In this document: positions 52,784-61,292 of the stretch, piece by piece
How positions within the stretch are numbered: position 1 is the first letter of the stretch
Layout of the letters: each line of letters begins with the position of its first letter
Assembly: GCF_016405965.1 (NCBI RefSeq)
Contig: NZ_JAEFCD010000001.1
Location: 45,813 to 109,812 of the forward strand
Direction: 5' to 3'
Source: Alteromonas sp. IB21
GTDB taxonomy: Bacteria > Pseudomonadota > Gammaproteobacteria > Enterobacterales > Alteromonadaceae
Length of the DNA: 64,000 nucleotides
The notes under the pieces: generated by a model
Database searches by the model: none
Seen by the model: only the letters and a program-made list of their open reading frames with translations
What the model was told of the DNA's origin: nothing
Position numbers and translations under genes: made by a program

Positions 52784-55531
52784 GTGAATAACATCATAAA
52801 CTTAGAGAATGCACATCACGTTACCCTGCCCAACGGATTGGGTGTTATGTTATGCCATACCCCAGAAGCGAGTGAGTCGTTTATATCTATGGCTGTCAGA
52901 GCTGGACATTTCTATGACCCCCACGACTGTCAGGGCTTAGCTCATCTTCTTGAACATATGCTGTTTATGGGTAGTCGTCACTTACCCAAACCAAACGCCA
53001 TCAACGGCTTTATCGAACAACACGGGGGGACGATAAATGCGTGGACAGGCACGGAATACGCTAATTACCACTACAGCTGCAACGGCGACGCTATAGCGCA
53101 AACACTGCCCGCCTTTGCAGACATGCTCAGGCAACCTTTGTTCGAAGAAGACGCGCTCACTAATGAAATTAAGAATATTCATGCTGAGTTCGAGTTTAAA
53201 AAGAAAGACGATTTACGTCGGCTTTATCAGATACATAAAGAAACCTGCAACCCTGAACACCCATTTGCTAAGTTTTCAGTGGGAAACAGCGATACATTTT
53301 CTAGGCATGACTGCGCAGAACTAAAACGTCGTTTAAAAACGCTTCATCAGACATTCTACTGTGCTCAAAATATGCGGCTATGTGTAGCCAGCCCAATGCC
53401 TCTCCCCCAGCTTGAAGCGTTGATAAACCAATGTTTTGGTTCGTTGACTCAGGGTGAATTAGCTAACGATAGTTGGCCACCGCTTTACACAGAAAATGAA
53501 CTAGGTATTCAAATTAATATCAACCCGTTGCAGTCAGCAAGAAGAATGATTGTGACGTTTGCACTCCCTGCTTTGCAAAACGACTATGCCACTAAACCGC
53601 TTAATTATATAAGCCATTTAATTGGTGATGAAGGTGAAGGCAGCTTGCTTGCCTATTTAAAAGAGCAAGATTGGGCATTAAACCTTATTGCAGGCTCTGG
53701 GATAGAAGGTGATAGCTTCAAAGACTTCAACGTCAGCTTTCAGCTCACACAAGAAGGGCTAGAACACAAAACTTTGGTGTTAGAAGCACTGTTTAGCTAC
53801 ATAGAGTTAATAAAAAAGGCGGCATTAGAAGAATGGCGTTTTCATGAGAAGTCTCAGTTAAACGCACTCGCACTGGAATATGAGGAAAACATAAAACCAC
53901 TCGGACTTATCATTGAGTATGCGCAGCACCAGTTCATTTTTGATCAGCACGAACTCAACCGACTCCGCTCTACTATTGGGAGCTACGACAGGGGCGTTTT
54001 AGAAAACGCCTTATCTTACTTCTCGCCCGACAATATTCGTCTCAAGATAATTGCTAAAGATGTGAAAACCACCAAATCCTGTGCATTTTACGAGGCCGAA
54101 TATGGGATAGAGCAAATCGACCAGAATTTGCTGCGCTCCCTTGCCTCACCCAAGTTGAACCCAGCGCTTGCTCTTCCTCCGCCGAATCCCTATTTGGCGA
54201 ACGAATATAAACTGATATTACCCGAGTCTGGCTTTAACATTCCTAACAAGCTGCACGACGACGGGGACTTCCGCTTCTGGTTTGCCCAAGACCAGCAATT
54301 CCATAGCCCCAAGGGCGATATCTATATTTCGTTTGACGCGAGCTATTTTTCAAATTCGTTACTATCGGTGGCAGCAAAGCGTATTTGGCTAGGTGCCCTG
54401 AATGACTATCTTCAAGCAAAATACTATCGTGCGGAAATTGCAGGGCTACATTATCGAATTTACGGGCACCAAGCGGGCTTTACGCTACACACCCGTGGTT
54501 TTACCAATCAACAAACCTTACTGGCAAGCCAGCTTCTCGAAGCTGTAGTAAATTTTATCCCTGATAAAAAAGCATTTGAACACCATAAAGCGCTGCAAAT
54601 TCAGAGCTTGCATAATTCTTTGCTCAATAAGCCAACCAACAGGCTATTTTCTCGCCTGAGTGTACTTATTCAAAGAAATACGCAAGCGCCCGTTGAGTTA
54701 TTAGACGTCATTGATGATATTTCATGTGAGCAGATGCTTACTTGTCGAGCCAAGGCATTCAATCGATACTTTATCGAAGCCTTTATGCATGGAAACTGGA
54801 CCAGTGATGAAGCGAAACACTTTTCTGCGGGTTTACGGGAACTGTGCGCAAACAGGGGCGGCGCCCCACTCTCCCGCGCGGTATCTAAATTGCCGGTGGG
54901 CGGCTCGCTCTATCATGAGGTAATATGTAGTCACGATGACTCGGCGGTGGTGCTCTACCTACAAGCTCCATCTCCCAGCTTAACCGACACGGCACTGTGT
55001 ATGGTACTAGAGCAGATGTTGGCAGCGCCTTTCTTTAACGCCTTGAGAACTGAGAAGCAGTTAGGGTATATCGTTGGTACCGGTTATGTTCCACATAATC
55101 AGCACCCAGGAATGGCGTTTTATATTCAAAGCCCACAGTGTGAACCCAAGGTTCTGTTAGAGGCTATGACAAACTTCTTATTCCAGCAGTTAAATGAGAT
55201 CGAATTCTATCGCTTCTACTGGCCTACTATTCAGCAGAATCTTATTAAACAATTGGAAGAAAGAGACCTTACGCTATCAATGAAGTCGCAACGGTTGTGG
55301 GTGAGTCTAGGTACGCAGGACTTAGGCTTTAACCGCAACAGAAAACTAGCCGAACGAGTAAAAGCACTCGATTTTGAAGAAATACAAGAATTCGCTCAAC
55401 AACTCGCCAAAAGAGAGCGATGTGGCGAGCTAGTGCTGTTCTCACGAGGAAAGTTCGACCCAATTCCTACCAGTGAAAAACGAACAATCAACAGTATTTC
55501 ACAGTTTAAACAAGAAATTCCTTATTATTAA
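52784..55531 (+). CDS. Large M16 (insulinase/pitrilysin-like) zinc peptidase
   Basis: A protein of 915 residues. The inverted zinc motif HLLEHMLFMGS (HxxEH, about residues 51-55) and the downstream ligand Glu region NEIKNIHAEFEFKKKDD (about 130) are intact. Four M16 repeats are expected from length, the others lacking the zinc site (for example RTEKQLGYIVGTGYV near the C-terminus). It resembles E. coli PtrA but has no evident signal peptide, so it may be cytoplasmic. The start is GTG at 52784. It is divergent from sixA and degrades peptides in related enzymes. Confidence 0.93.
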   Translation: MNNIINLENAHHVTLPNGLGVMLCHTPEASESFISMAVRAGHFYDPHDCQGLAHLLEHMLFMGSRHLPKPNAINGFIEQHGGTINAWTGTEYANYHYSCNGDAIAQTLPAFADMLRQPLFEEDALTNEIKNIHAEFEFKKKDDLRRLYQIHKETCNPEHPFAKFSVGNSDTFSRHDCAELKRRLKTLHQTFYCAQNMRLCVASPMPLPQLEALINQCFGSLTQGELANDSWPPLYTENELGIQININPLQSARRMIVTFALPALQNDYATKPLNYISHLIGDEGEGSLLAYLKEQDWALNLIAGSGIEGDSFKDFNVSFQLTQEGLEHKTLVLEALFSYIELIKKAALEEWRFHEKSQLNALALEYEENIKPLGLIIEYAQHQFIFDQHELNRLRSTIGSYDRGVLENALSYFSPDNIRLKIIAKDVKTTKSCAFYEAEYGIEQIDQNLLRSLASPKLNPALALPPPNPYLANEYKLILPESGFNIPNKLHDDGDFRFWFAQDQQFHSPKGDIYISFDASYFSNSLLSVAAKRIWLGALNDYLQAKYYRAEIAGLHYRIYGHQAGFTLHTRGFTNQQTLLASQLLEAVVNFIPDKKAFEHHKALQIQSLHNSLLNKPTNRLFSRLSVLIQRNTQAPVELLDVIDDISCEQMLTCRAKAFNRYFIEAFMHGNWTSDEAKHFSAGLRELCANRGGAPLSRAVSKLPVGGSLYHEVICSHDDSAVVLYLQAPSPSLTDTALCMVLEQMLAAPFFNALRTEKQLGYIVGTGYVPHNQHPGMAFYIQSPQCEPKVLLEAMTNFLFQQLNEIEFYRFYWPTIQQNLIKQLEERDLTLSMKSQRLWVSLGTQDLGFNRNRKLAERVKALDFEEIQEFAQQLAKRERCGELVLFSRGKFDPIPTSEKRTINSISQFKQEIPYY

Positions 55532-55751
55532 ATAGTCAATTTTTTGCAGCTATCTGTCGAGATCTGCACGGAAAATAAGACTTAATCGATTCATTGACTA
55601 AAGTTGCTCAATAAGTAATCCACCGCCATGGTTATTTCCAAAAAGTCCTTGTAGCGACCACGTTAATTCGGCATATTTATTATTCTGGTTGTTAGGGATG
55701 CTGCCAGGAAAAAATAATAAATAATAAATGGCGTATGCCAAAGGTGTGTAG

Positions 55752-58700
55752 GTGCGCTCAATCCTAATATATTCAATGCTGTTTTTCGTGTTGGCTTTGC
55801 CTGGAGTATTCTTTTCCAGTGCGAAGGCGATAGAAGTGTCTGATCTTCATTTTACAGAATTAAATAAAAAACATGGTCTGTCCGACACCGCTGTTTTAGA
55901 CATTGTGGAAGACGATATGGGCTTTATTTGGCTAGCAACGTCAAATGGCCTCAATCGTTATTCAGGTTACGATGTAAAGCAGTATCACCCTTCTGATGTC
56001 GACCCAAACTCCTTACCCTCTGGCTATATTCAGTCTCTTTTCGTGGATTCAGAAGGCAAACTATGGGTGGGTACCCATTCAGGCTTAGCGCTTTATCAGC
56101 CAGAGACCGACAACTTTAAAGTCTTTAATAAAGAAAACTCGGTAATAAAAACGGATTTAATTACGGCTATTTCGGAAGCTAAAGATGGTGACCTCCTTTT
56201 TGCCGATCGCAAATTTCTTTACCGTTACTCGAAAGAAAACGCTCAACTAAGTGTCTTAACACAAGTTTATAAAGAAGAAAGTTTCATTAAAGTAATTTTT
56301 GAAGAAGCTAATCGAATATGGGTTGGTTCCAATAAATTTGGAGCCAAACTTATAGACAAGGAAACGCTGGAAGTTCACGATACGGACAAAGTTAACCCCT
56401 GGGGAGTTACACTTGATATACGCGCTCTTCACGATATTGCAGTGATTAACGGTAATTATTGGTTAGCGACCAATGATGGCTTAATCGTTTTAGCTTCTAA
56501 CGGCCGTGTTTTAAAGCGGATTAGAGGCGACGATTTAGGGGTCTATGAAGAAGTTAATTCTTTTTCGATCTCTGTAGTTGGTAACGATATTTGGGTCGGA
56601 ACATATATCGGGCTGTTTTTATTATCAGATGCTGCTCAAAGCACCATATCATCCGATTTTATTCCCAATTATTTGCACTTGAACTCAGAAGCTTACAGCA
56701 CAACCGGAATTCCATCTGCTATCGTAATTAGAGTTATCGAAGACCGTACTGGCGTAGTATGGGCGGCAACCTTTCATCGCGGCGCTTTCAAATACCACCC
56801 TGAATATGCCAGCGTACATTTTCAACCCGTTTACAATTCCAAGCGTCGTAGCGACGACAATTTTTCTACTCTTTGGGGCTTTGCAGAAAGCAGCAACAAG
56901 ACTCTTTATCTAGTTTCCCAGCAAAAAGGACTAGGTAAAATATCCCGGGAAACAGGAAACGTAACGTTTTTCAATTTTTTCGAAAAAATGGATCCAGCAA
57001 TATCTTACTGGGATATAGAAATTGATGATCAAGATAATATTTGGCTCGCCTCGTCTGCGGGGTTACTCGTTCTCAAAGAAACAGAAGAAGGCTTAGCACT
57101 AGTACGAGAGTATTTCAAAGATTCATTCATAGACTATATCTTTAAGAGCACCTCGGCAATTTGGTTACAAGCAGCAATTGGCGATGTACACACAATTAGT
57201 ACTAATCCTAGTCCAGGCGAGATTCAAAGCGTCCTAGGGATAAATGTGGCGCTAACCGAAAAATCCGGGGACACTTTAGCGATATATGAAGATAGTGATA
57301 ATAATATTTGGTTTAGGGCCAGTGACAAGATTGTCATTTACTCTGTGAAGGAAGGCCGCATCATTCGAACTCTGGATTCATCCAACGGCATAAATTCTTT
57401 GGTCTATGGCGTACACGAAACCCCAGATGGATTTTGGTTAACCACACGCTCAGATGGCGTCATTCAGCTAGATAAAAAAAGTTTTGCCTTAGTTAACAAA
57501 CAAAACAGAGACAATCAAAGCGGGTTTATTACATCAACTACTGCATTAGAAAATAGCATCTGGTATTCCGATGCTAGAGGGGTTCATAAAGTTCACTTAC
57601 CTACGCTGAGGGAGGCAGACAGTATTCCTAATGCCCAATTAGAATTTAATTCTCTTGGCGAAGGCGCTGTCATTGCAACTGCCGATAAGTCTATTTATTT
57701 TGGCGGTAACAAAGGCTTTGTTAAAATTTCGAAGCAAGCTACGAGCGCGGGTGGACGAGTAAATCAAACTCTAAGTCCGCAACTTTATCAAATTAGCGTA
57801 TTTGGCTCATTGGCAAAAGCCAGTCGCAAACAATTTGAAAATGAGGAATTATCGGGTTATCAATCTTCAAAAGAAAATATCACCTACAAGGATAAGTTAG
57901 CGCTAAAGCACGATGAAACGCGCTTTAGTATTTCATTTGGGCTTGTTAACCCTGTTTATCCAGACCAAGTGACTTATCGCTACAGGCTGACTGGCTTTGA
58001 GAGTGAATGGATTTATGTAGACAAAGAGCGGAACGCTCAGTTCAATAATATCTCCTTCGGTAATTATACGTTTGCAGTACAAGCCAAAGAACCAGGAAAA
58101 ACTTGGTCCGATAGTAAGGACTTACAGATAACTGTTGAACGCCCGCCTTGGCTTCACACCGTGGCGCTCGTTTTCTACTGTTTGGTAGCCTTCGCTATTT
58201 TCGCTTTTATTATTCGCCAATATCAAATTAGAAAGGCCAATCAGCTCGCCATTAAAGAGTCCGAAGAGCGCTTAAAGCTGACCCTTTGGAGTTCGGGCGA
58301 TGAACTATGGGACTGGGACGTATATCGAGGTCAAGTTTACCGTGCTAATACATGGGGTACCTTAGATTTCCCACAAGATGATATACGTACTGCCGGCGCC
58401 TATGACGCTAACATTCACCCTAACGACATTAACCGGGTTAAAAACGCCTTAAGGGCTCATCTTGAAGGCAATAGCGATTTTTATGAACTCGCCTATCGAG
58501 CGAAAACTTTTAAAAATCAATGGATTTGGATATTAGACCGCGGAAAAGTGGTAGAACGTGATCACAACGAGCAGCCCGTGCGGATGACCGGAACACTCAA
58601 AAATATACATCACCTTAAAGAAGCGGAAGAACAGCTTAACCTGTTTAAACGCTCTATTGAAAACATCTCTGAAGGCGTATTTATTACCAATACACAATTC

Positions 58701-60308
58701 AAGTTTATTAGCGTAAATAATGCGTATTGCAGCTATACCGGTGAAACCCGTGAGCAAGCACTCGCTAGCTACATGCACTTTCACCTATACCCCGATGCGT
58801 TTACCGAAGAGATCAAAAAAACACTTAAAGCCAAAGGTAATTGGTCAGGTGAGGTAGAGAGCGTTCGGGTAACGGGCGAGCGCTATGAAATGGAGCTTAA
58901 TATTGACGCCGTTCATGACGAAGACGGCAAAATAAGCCACTTTGTGGGTGTATTTAGCGATATCACATCACGCAAAAACACTGAAAAAGAGCTGCTGAAA
59001 CTTGCCAATGTCGACCCGCTCACAGAGCTGCCTAACCGCTCTTTCTTCCAGGCGAGTCATCAAAACCTAGTGCGAAAAGCTGCGCAACATAGCTTGCTGT
59101 GTTTAGACATGGATAACTTTAAAAAGATCAATGATTCCCTAGGTCATCAAACGGGCGATATTTTAATAAAACAAATAGCGAAACGATTGCAACGAATTAC
59201 GGGAAAGAATGCAACTTGCTATCGTTTAGGTGGTGACGAATTCAGTATTTTAATGGAAGATAATGCTGATATTCATACGGTTACTCACTTCGCGCAAAGC
59301 TTGCTTGATACCTTGTCCCGCCCTTTTATTATTAACAAACAAGAGTTTGTCTTGGGCGCGAGTATTGGTATTGCCTTTTATCCTGATGACGGCGAGTCGC
59401 CACAAGAAATGCTTAAAAATGCGGATACGGCCATGTATTTTGCCAAGAATAATGGCGGCAACAGCTACCAGTTTTTCAGTGGTGAAATGAATCAAAATGC
59501 CGTTAGGCAACTGCAAATTGAAAATCTTATCCGCCAAGGGATCAAAGACGACCTGTTCACTGTGTATTACCAACCCAAAGTGGATATTGCATCTGGTAAA
59601 TTGGTTAGCATGGAAGCATTGGTACGATTTGAACACCCGCAAAAAGGCATTGTTAGTCCTGGCCAATTTATTCCATTAGCCGAGCAAACAGGGCAAATTA
59701 TTGAGATTGGTGAACAGGTACTGCGTAAAGCCTGTGCGGATACGAAACGCTGGGTTAATCAGGGGTTATTCAGCGGCCGTGTAGCCGTTAATATATCGGC
59801 AAAACAGTTCGAGTTGCCAGACTTAGACGACAGAATAAACAAAATCTTAAGCGATGTGGGCCTTTCACCTTTGCACCTTGAGTGCGAGATAACCGAAGGC
59901 ACCCTAATGGAAAGCCCTGAAAACGGCCTTCAAATGATGACTCGCCTACGGGAAAGAGGTATTCATTTAGCATTAGATGATTTTGGTACCGGTTACTCGT
60001 CATTAGCGTATTTAAAGCGATTCCCGCTCAACACCTTAAAAATTGACAAAGCATTTATTGATGATATTGCAAAAAGCAATGTGGACCGTCACATGGCCGC
60101 CGCTATTATCAACATTGCACATAATTTAGGTTTAAAAGTGGTTGCGGAAGGTGTTGAAGAAGAAGCGCAACTCGATATTTTACGTCGATATGATTGTGAA
60201 ATGCTGCAAGGTTTTTTATACAGCCGTCCGTTAAACGCAGAGCGCTTTGAAAAACTGCTTACAGAGAACCAAAAGCTCCACACGCTTTTAAACAATACCC
60301 AATACTAA
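55752..60308 (+). CDS. Reg_prop sensor with PAS-GGDEF-EAL output (c-di-GMP signalling)
   Basis: A protein of 1518 residues. A signal peptide (about 1-26, ending SSAKA) precedes a periplasmic two-component-regulator propeller made of many repeats with the motif D-x-G-x-I/L-W-V/L-G/A-T (EDDMGFIWLATSNGLNRY, DSEGKLWVGTHSGLALY), to about 690. A Y_Y_Y domain (about 735-798), one membrane helix (about 803-826), two PAS regions (about 840-965 and 970-1080), GGDEF (RLGGDEFSIL, about 1160) and EAL (MEALVRFEH, about 1287; DDFGTGYSSLAYL) follow. Both catalytic signatures are intact. The start is GTG with AAGG upstream. Carbohydrate-type ligands are common for such propellers, but this is inference. Confidence 0.93.
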   Translation: MRSILIYSMLFFVLALPGVFFSSAKAIEVSDLHFTELNKKHGLSDTAVLDIVEDDMGFIWLATSNGLNRYSGYDVKQYHPSDVDPNSLPSGYIQSLFVDSEGKLWVGTHSGLALYQPETDNFKVFNKENSVIKTDLITAISEAKDGDLLFADRKFLYRYSKENAQLSVLTQVYKEESFIKVIFEEANRIWVGSNKFGAKLIDKETLEVHDTDKVNPWGVTLDIRALHDIAVINGNYWLATNDGLIVLASNGRVLKRIRGDDLGVYEEVNSFSISVVGNDIWVGTYIGLFLLSDAAQSTISSDFIPNYLHLNSEAYSTTGIPSAIVIRVIEDRTGVVWAATFHRGAFKYHPEYASVHFQPVYNSKRRSDDNFSTLWGFAESSNKTLYLVSQQKGLGKISRETGNVTFFNFFEKMDPAISYWDIEIDDQDNIWLASSAGLLVLKETEEGLALVREYFKDSFIDYIFKSTSAIWLQAAIGDVHTISTNPSPGEIQSVLGINVALTEKSGDTLAIYEDSDNNIWFRASDKIVIYSVKEGRIIRTLDSSNGINSLVYGVHETPDGFWLTTRSDGVIQLDKKSFALVNKQNRDNQSGFITSTTALENSIWYSDARGVHKVHLPTLREADSIPNAQLEFNSLGEGAVIATADKSIYFGGNKGFVKISKQATSAGGRVNQTLSPQLYQISVFGSLAKASRKQFENEELSGYQSSKENITYKDKLALKHDETRFSISFGLVNPVYPDQVTYRYRLTGFESEWIYVDKERNAQFNNISFGNYTFAVQAKEPGKTWSDSKDLQITVERPPWLHTVALVFYCLVAFAIFAFIIRQYQIRKANQLAIKESEERLKLTLWSSGDELWDWDVYRGQVYRANTWGTLDFPQDDIRTAGAYDANIHPNDINRVKNALRAHLEGNSDFYELAYRAKTFKNQWIWILDRGKVVERDHNEQPVRMTGTLKNIHHLKEAEEQLNLFKRSIENISEGVFITNTQFKFISVNNAYCSYTGETREQALASYMHFHLYPDAFTEEIKKTLKAKGNWSGEVESVRVTGERYEMELNIDAVHDEDGKISHFVGVFSDITSRKNTEKELLKLANVDPLTELPNRSFFQASHQNLVRKAAQHSLLCLDMDNFKKINDSLGHQTGDILIKQIAKRLQRITGKNATCYRLGGDEFSILMEDNADIHTVTHFAQSLLDTLSRPFIINKQEFVLGASIGIAFYPDDGESPQEMLKNADTAMYFAKNNGGNSYQFFSGEMNQNAVRQLQIENLIRQGIKDDLFTVYYQPKVDIASGKLVSMEALVRFEHPQKGIVSPGQFIPLAEQTGQIIEIGEQVLRKACADTKRWVNQGLFSGRVAVNISAKQFELPDLDDRINKILSDVGLSPLHLECEITEGTLMESPENGLQMMTRLRERGIHLALDDFGTGYSSLAYLKRFPLNTLKIDKAFIDDIAKSNVDRHMAAAIINIAHNLGLKVVAEGVEEEAQLDILRRYDCEMLQGFLYSRPLNAERFEKLLTENQKLHTLLNNTQY

Positions 60309-60616
60309 CTGTACCCGTTAGGTGATAGACCCTCTGTTCAAGGGGGCGTCAATTTTCCTCTTTCAACTACGTCTATTGCAGCAAGAGGCAAAAAAGCGCC
60401 CCTAAACCCTTCGTATATTAGACTTTAGTGTCATATTTATGGCGCTGACAACCTCAACAGCTCCTTTCCCTTCAAATAAAAAACATAACCCTTTGTTTTA
60501 TATAGCTTAAACTTTGATTTCAAAAAGTGGCACGCAATTAGCAAACATTAATATGTCGATAAAAATATAAAACAATCGGCTTTGTTTGTTCGTTCAAAAA
60601 ATCAGAGGAAATTAAC
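60309..60616. other. intergenic region before the small exported peptide gene
   Basis: 308 nt without a credible gene. It should contain the promoter of the small gene at 60617, but no clear -35/-10 pair stands out. Only a partial G-rich/C-rich complementarity (near 60340 and 60397) was noticed. Confidence 0.4.
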
Positions 60617-60787
60617 ATGTTAAAAGAGTACGCCGTTGCACTAGTACTTTCTACCGCTACCCCAGTTGCTGCAGACAAACAAGAAGGCGCTAAACAGGCT
60701 CCTGAGTCGCAAAAAGAAACCATTACTCAGCCAGAGTATGTTAGACCTAAGACTGGTGGTGGTCATGGTGGTGGCGTAGGCTTCTAA
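60617..60787 (+). CDS. Small exported peptide with Gly/His tail, unknown
   Basis: A 56-codon gene starting ATG with AGAGGAA 6 nt upstream and ending TAA, followed by a strong terminator 21 nt later, so it looks like a complete transcription unit. The N-terminus MLKEYAVALVLSTATPVAAD resembles a short signal peptide with AxA-type cleavage near VAA-D. The mature part of about 35 residues is polar (Lys/Gln/Glu) and ends YVRPKTGGGHGGGVGF. No family was recognised. The Gly/His tail might bind metal, which is a guess. Confidence 0.65.
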   Translation: MLKEYAVALVLSTATPVAADKQEGAKQAPESQKETITQPEYVRPKTGGGHGGGVGF

Positions 60788-60808
60788 TTTGAAGTTTAAA
60801 CGATTTTC

Positions 60809-60838
60809 AAAAAAAGAGAGTATGTACTCTCTTTTTTT
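60809..60838 (+). terminator. intrinsic terminator after the small exported peptide gene
   Basis: A 12-bp stem AAAAAGAGAGTA/TACTCTCTTTTT (60811-60822 with 60825-60836), a 2-nt centre and a run of T. It is A/T-rich on both sides, so it can also act on the opposite strand and terminate the convergent gene at 60888. Confidence 0.8.
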
Positions 60839-60887
60839 ATACCTGTTTCTTGATAAAAAGCTTTTTTAGCGAGATTGCCTACTGGGT

Positions 60888-61085
60888 CTATGCAGCGATA
60901 TAAAGGTTATTAAACCCAACCGCATTGCGCCAATGTACATGACGAGAAATAGAGAACATAGGCAATAACACAGGGCCTAATACAAGGCCTGCAATAGCCC
61001 ATTTTTTCGCGTTCATTCCCCACTTAAATGCTTCCACGTAAAAGTATAGTGAAAAGATTACGCTTAGTACCAACAGTGAAATCAC
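60888..61085 (-). CDS. Small membrane protein of unknown function
   Basis: A protein of 65 residues when started at GTG 61085, which follows GGGGG at about 4 nt; the frame extends to TTG 61127 with a Cys-rich, unlikely N-terminus. Two hydrophobic helices are visible (VISLLVLSVIFSLYFYV and WAIAGLVLGPVLLPMFSI) joined by a basic loop (KWGMNAKKW), followed by a polar tail. The layout is common in small Alteromonas/Shewanella membrane proteins, but no family was recognised. Confidence 0.6.
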   Translation of the reverse strand: MISLLVLSVIFSLYFYVEAFKWGMNAKKWAIAGLVLGPVLLPMFSISRHVHWRNAVGFNNLYIAA

Positions 61086-61250
61086 ATCGCCCCCATAATT
61101 TGACAAAACACAATGACAAAGACTCAATTAGTCAAATATTTGCAATAAGCTGCTGATAAATAGTGACAAGAATTTGACACGTGTATTTTTTAAACGGGCA
61201 GAGTTTACCCAAATTCGAACAATAAACCAGCAGAAATAAGCATTAGATAT

Positions 61251-61277
61251 AAAAAAACCGGGCAAAGCCCGGCTTTT
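61251..61277 (-). terminator. intrinsic terminator after fadJ
   Basis: A perfect CCGGGC/GCCCGG stem (61258-61263 with 61267-61272), a 3-nt loop and a T-run on the minus strand. It lies 16 nt after the fadJ stop. Confidence 0.9.
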
Positions 61278-61292
61278 TAACATTTTATAAAC

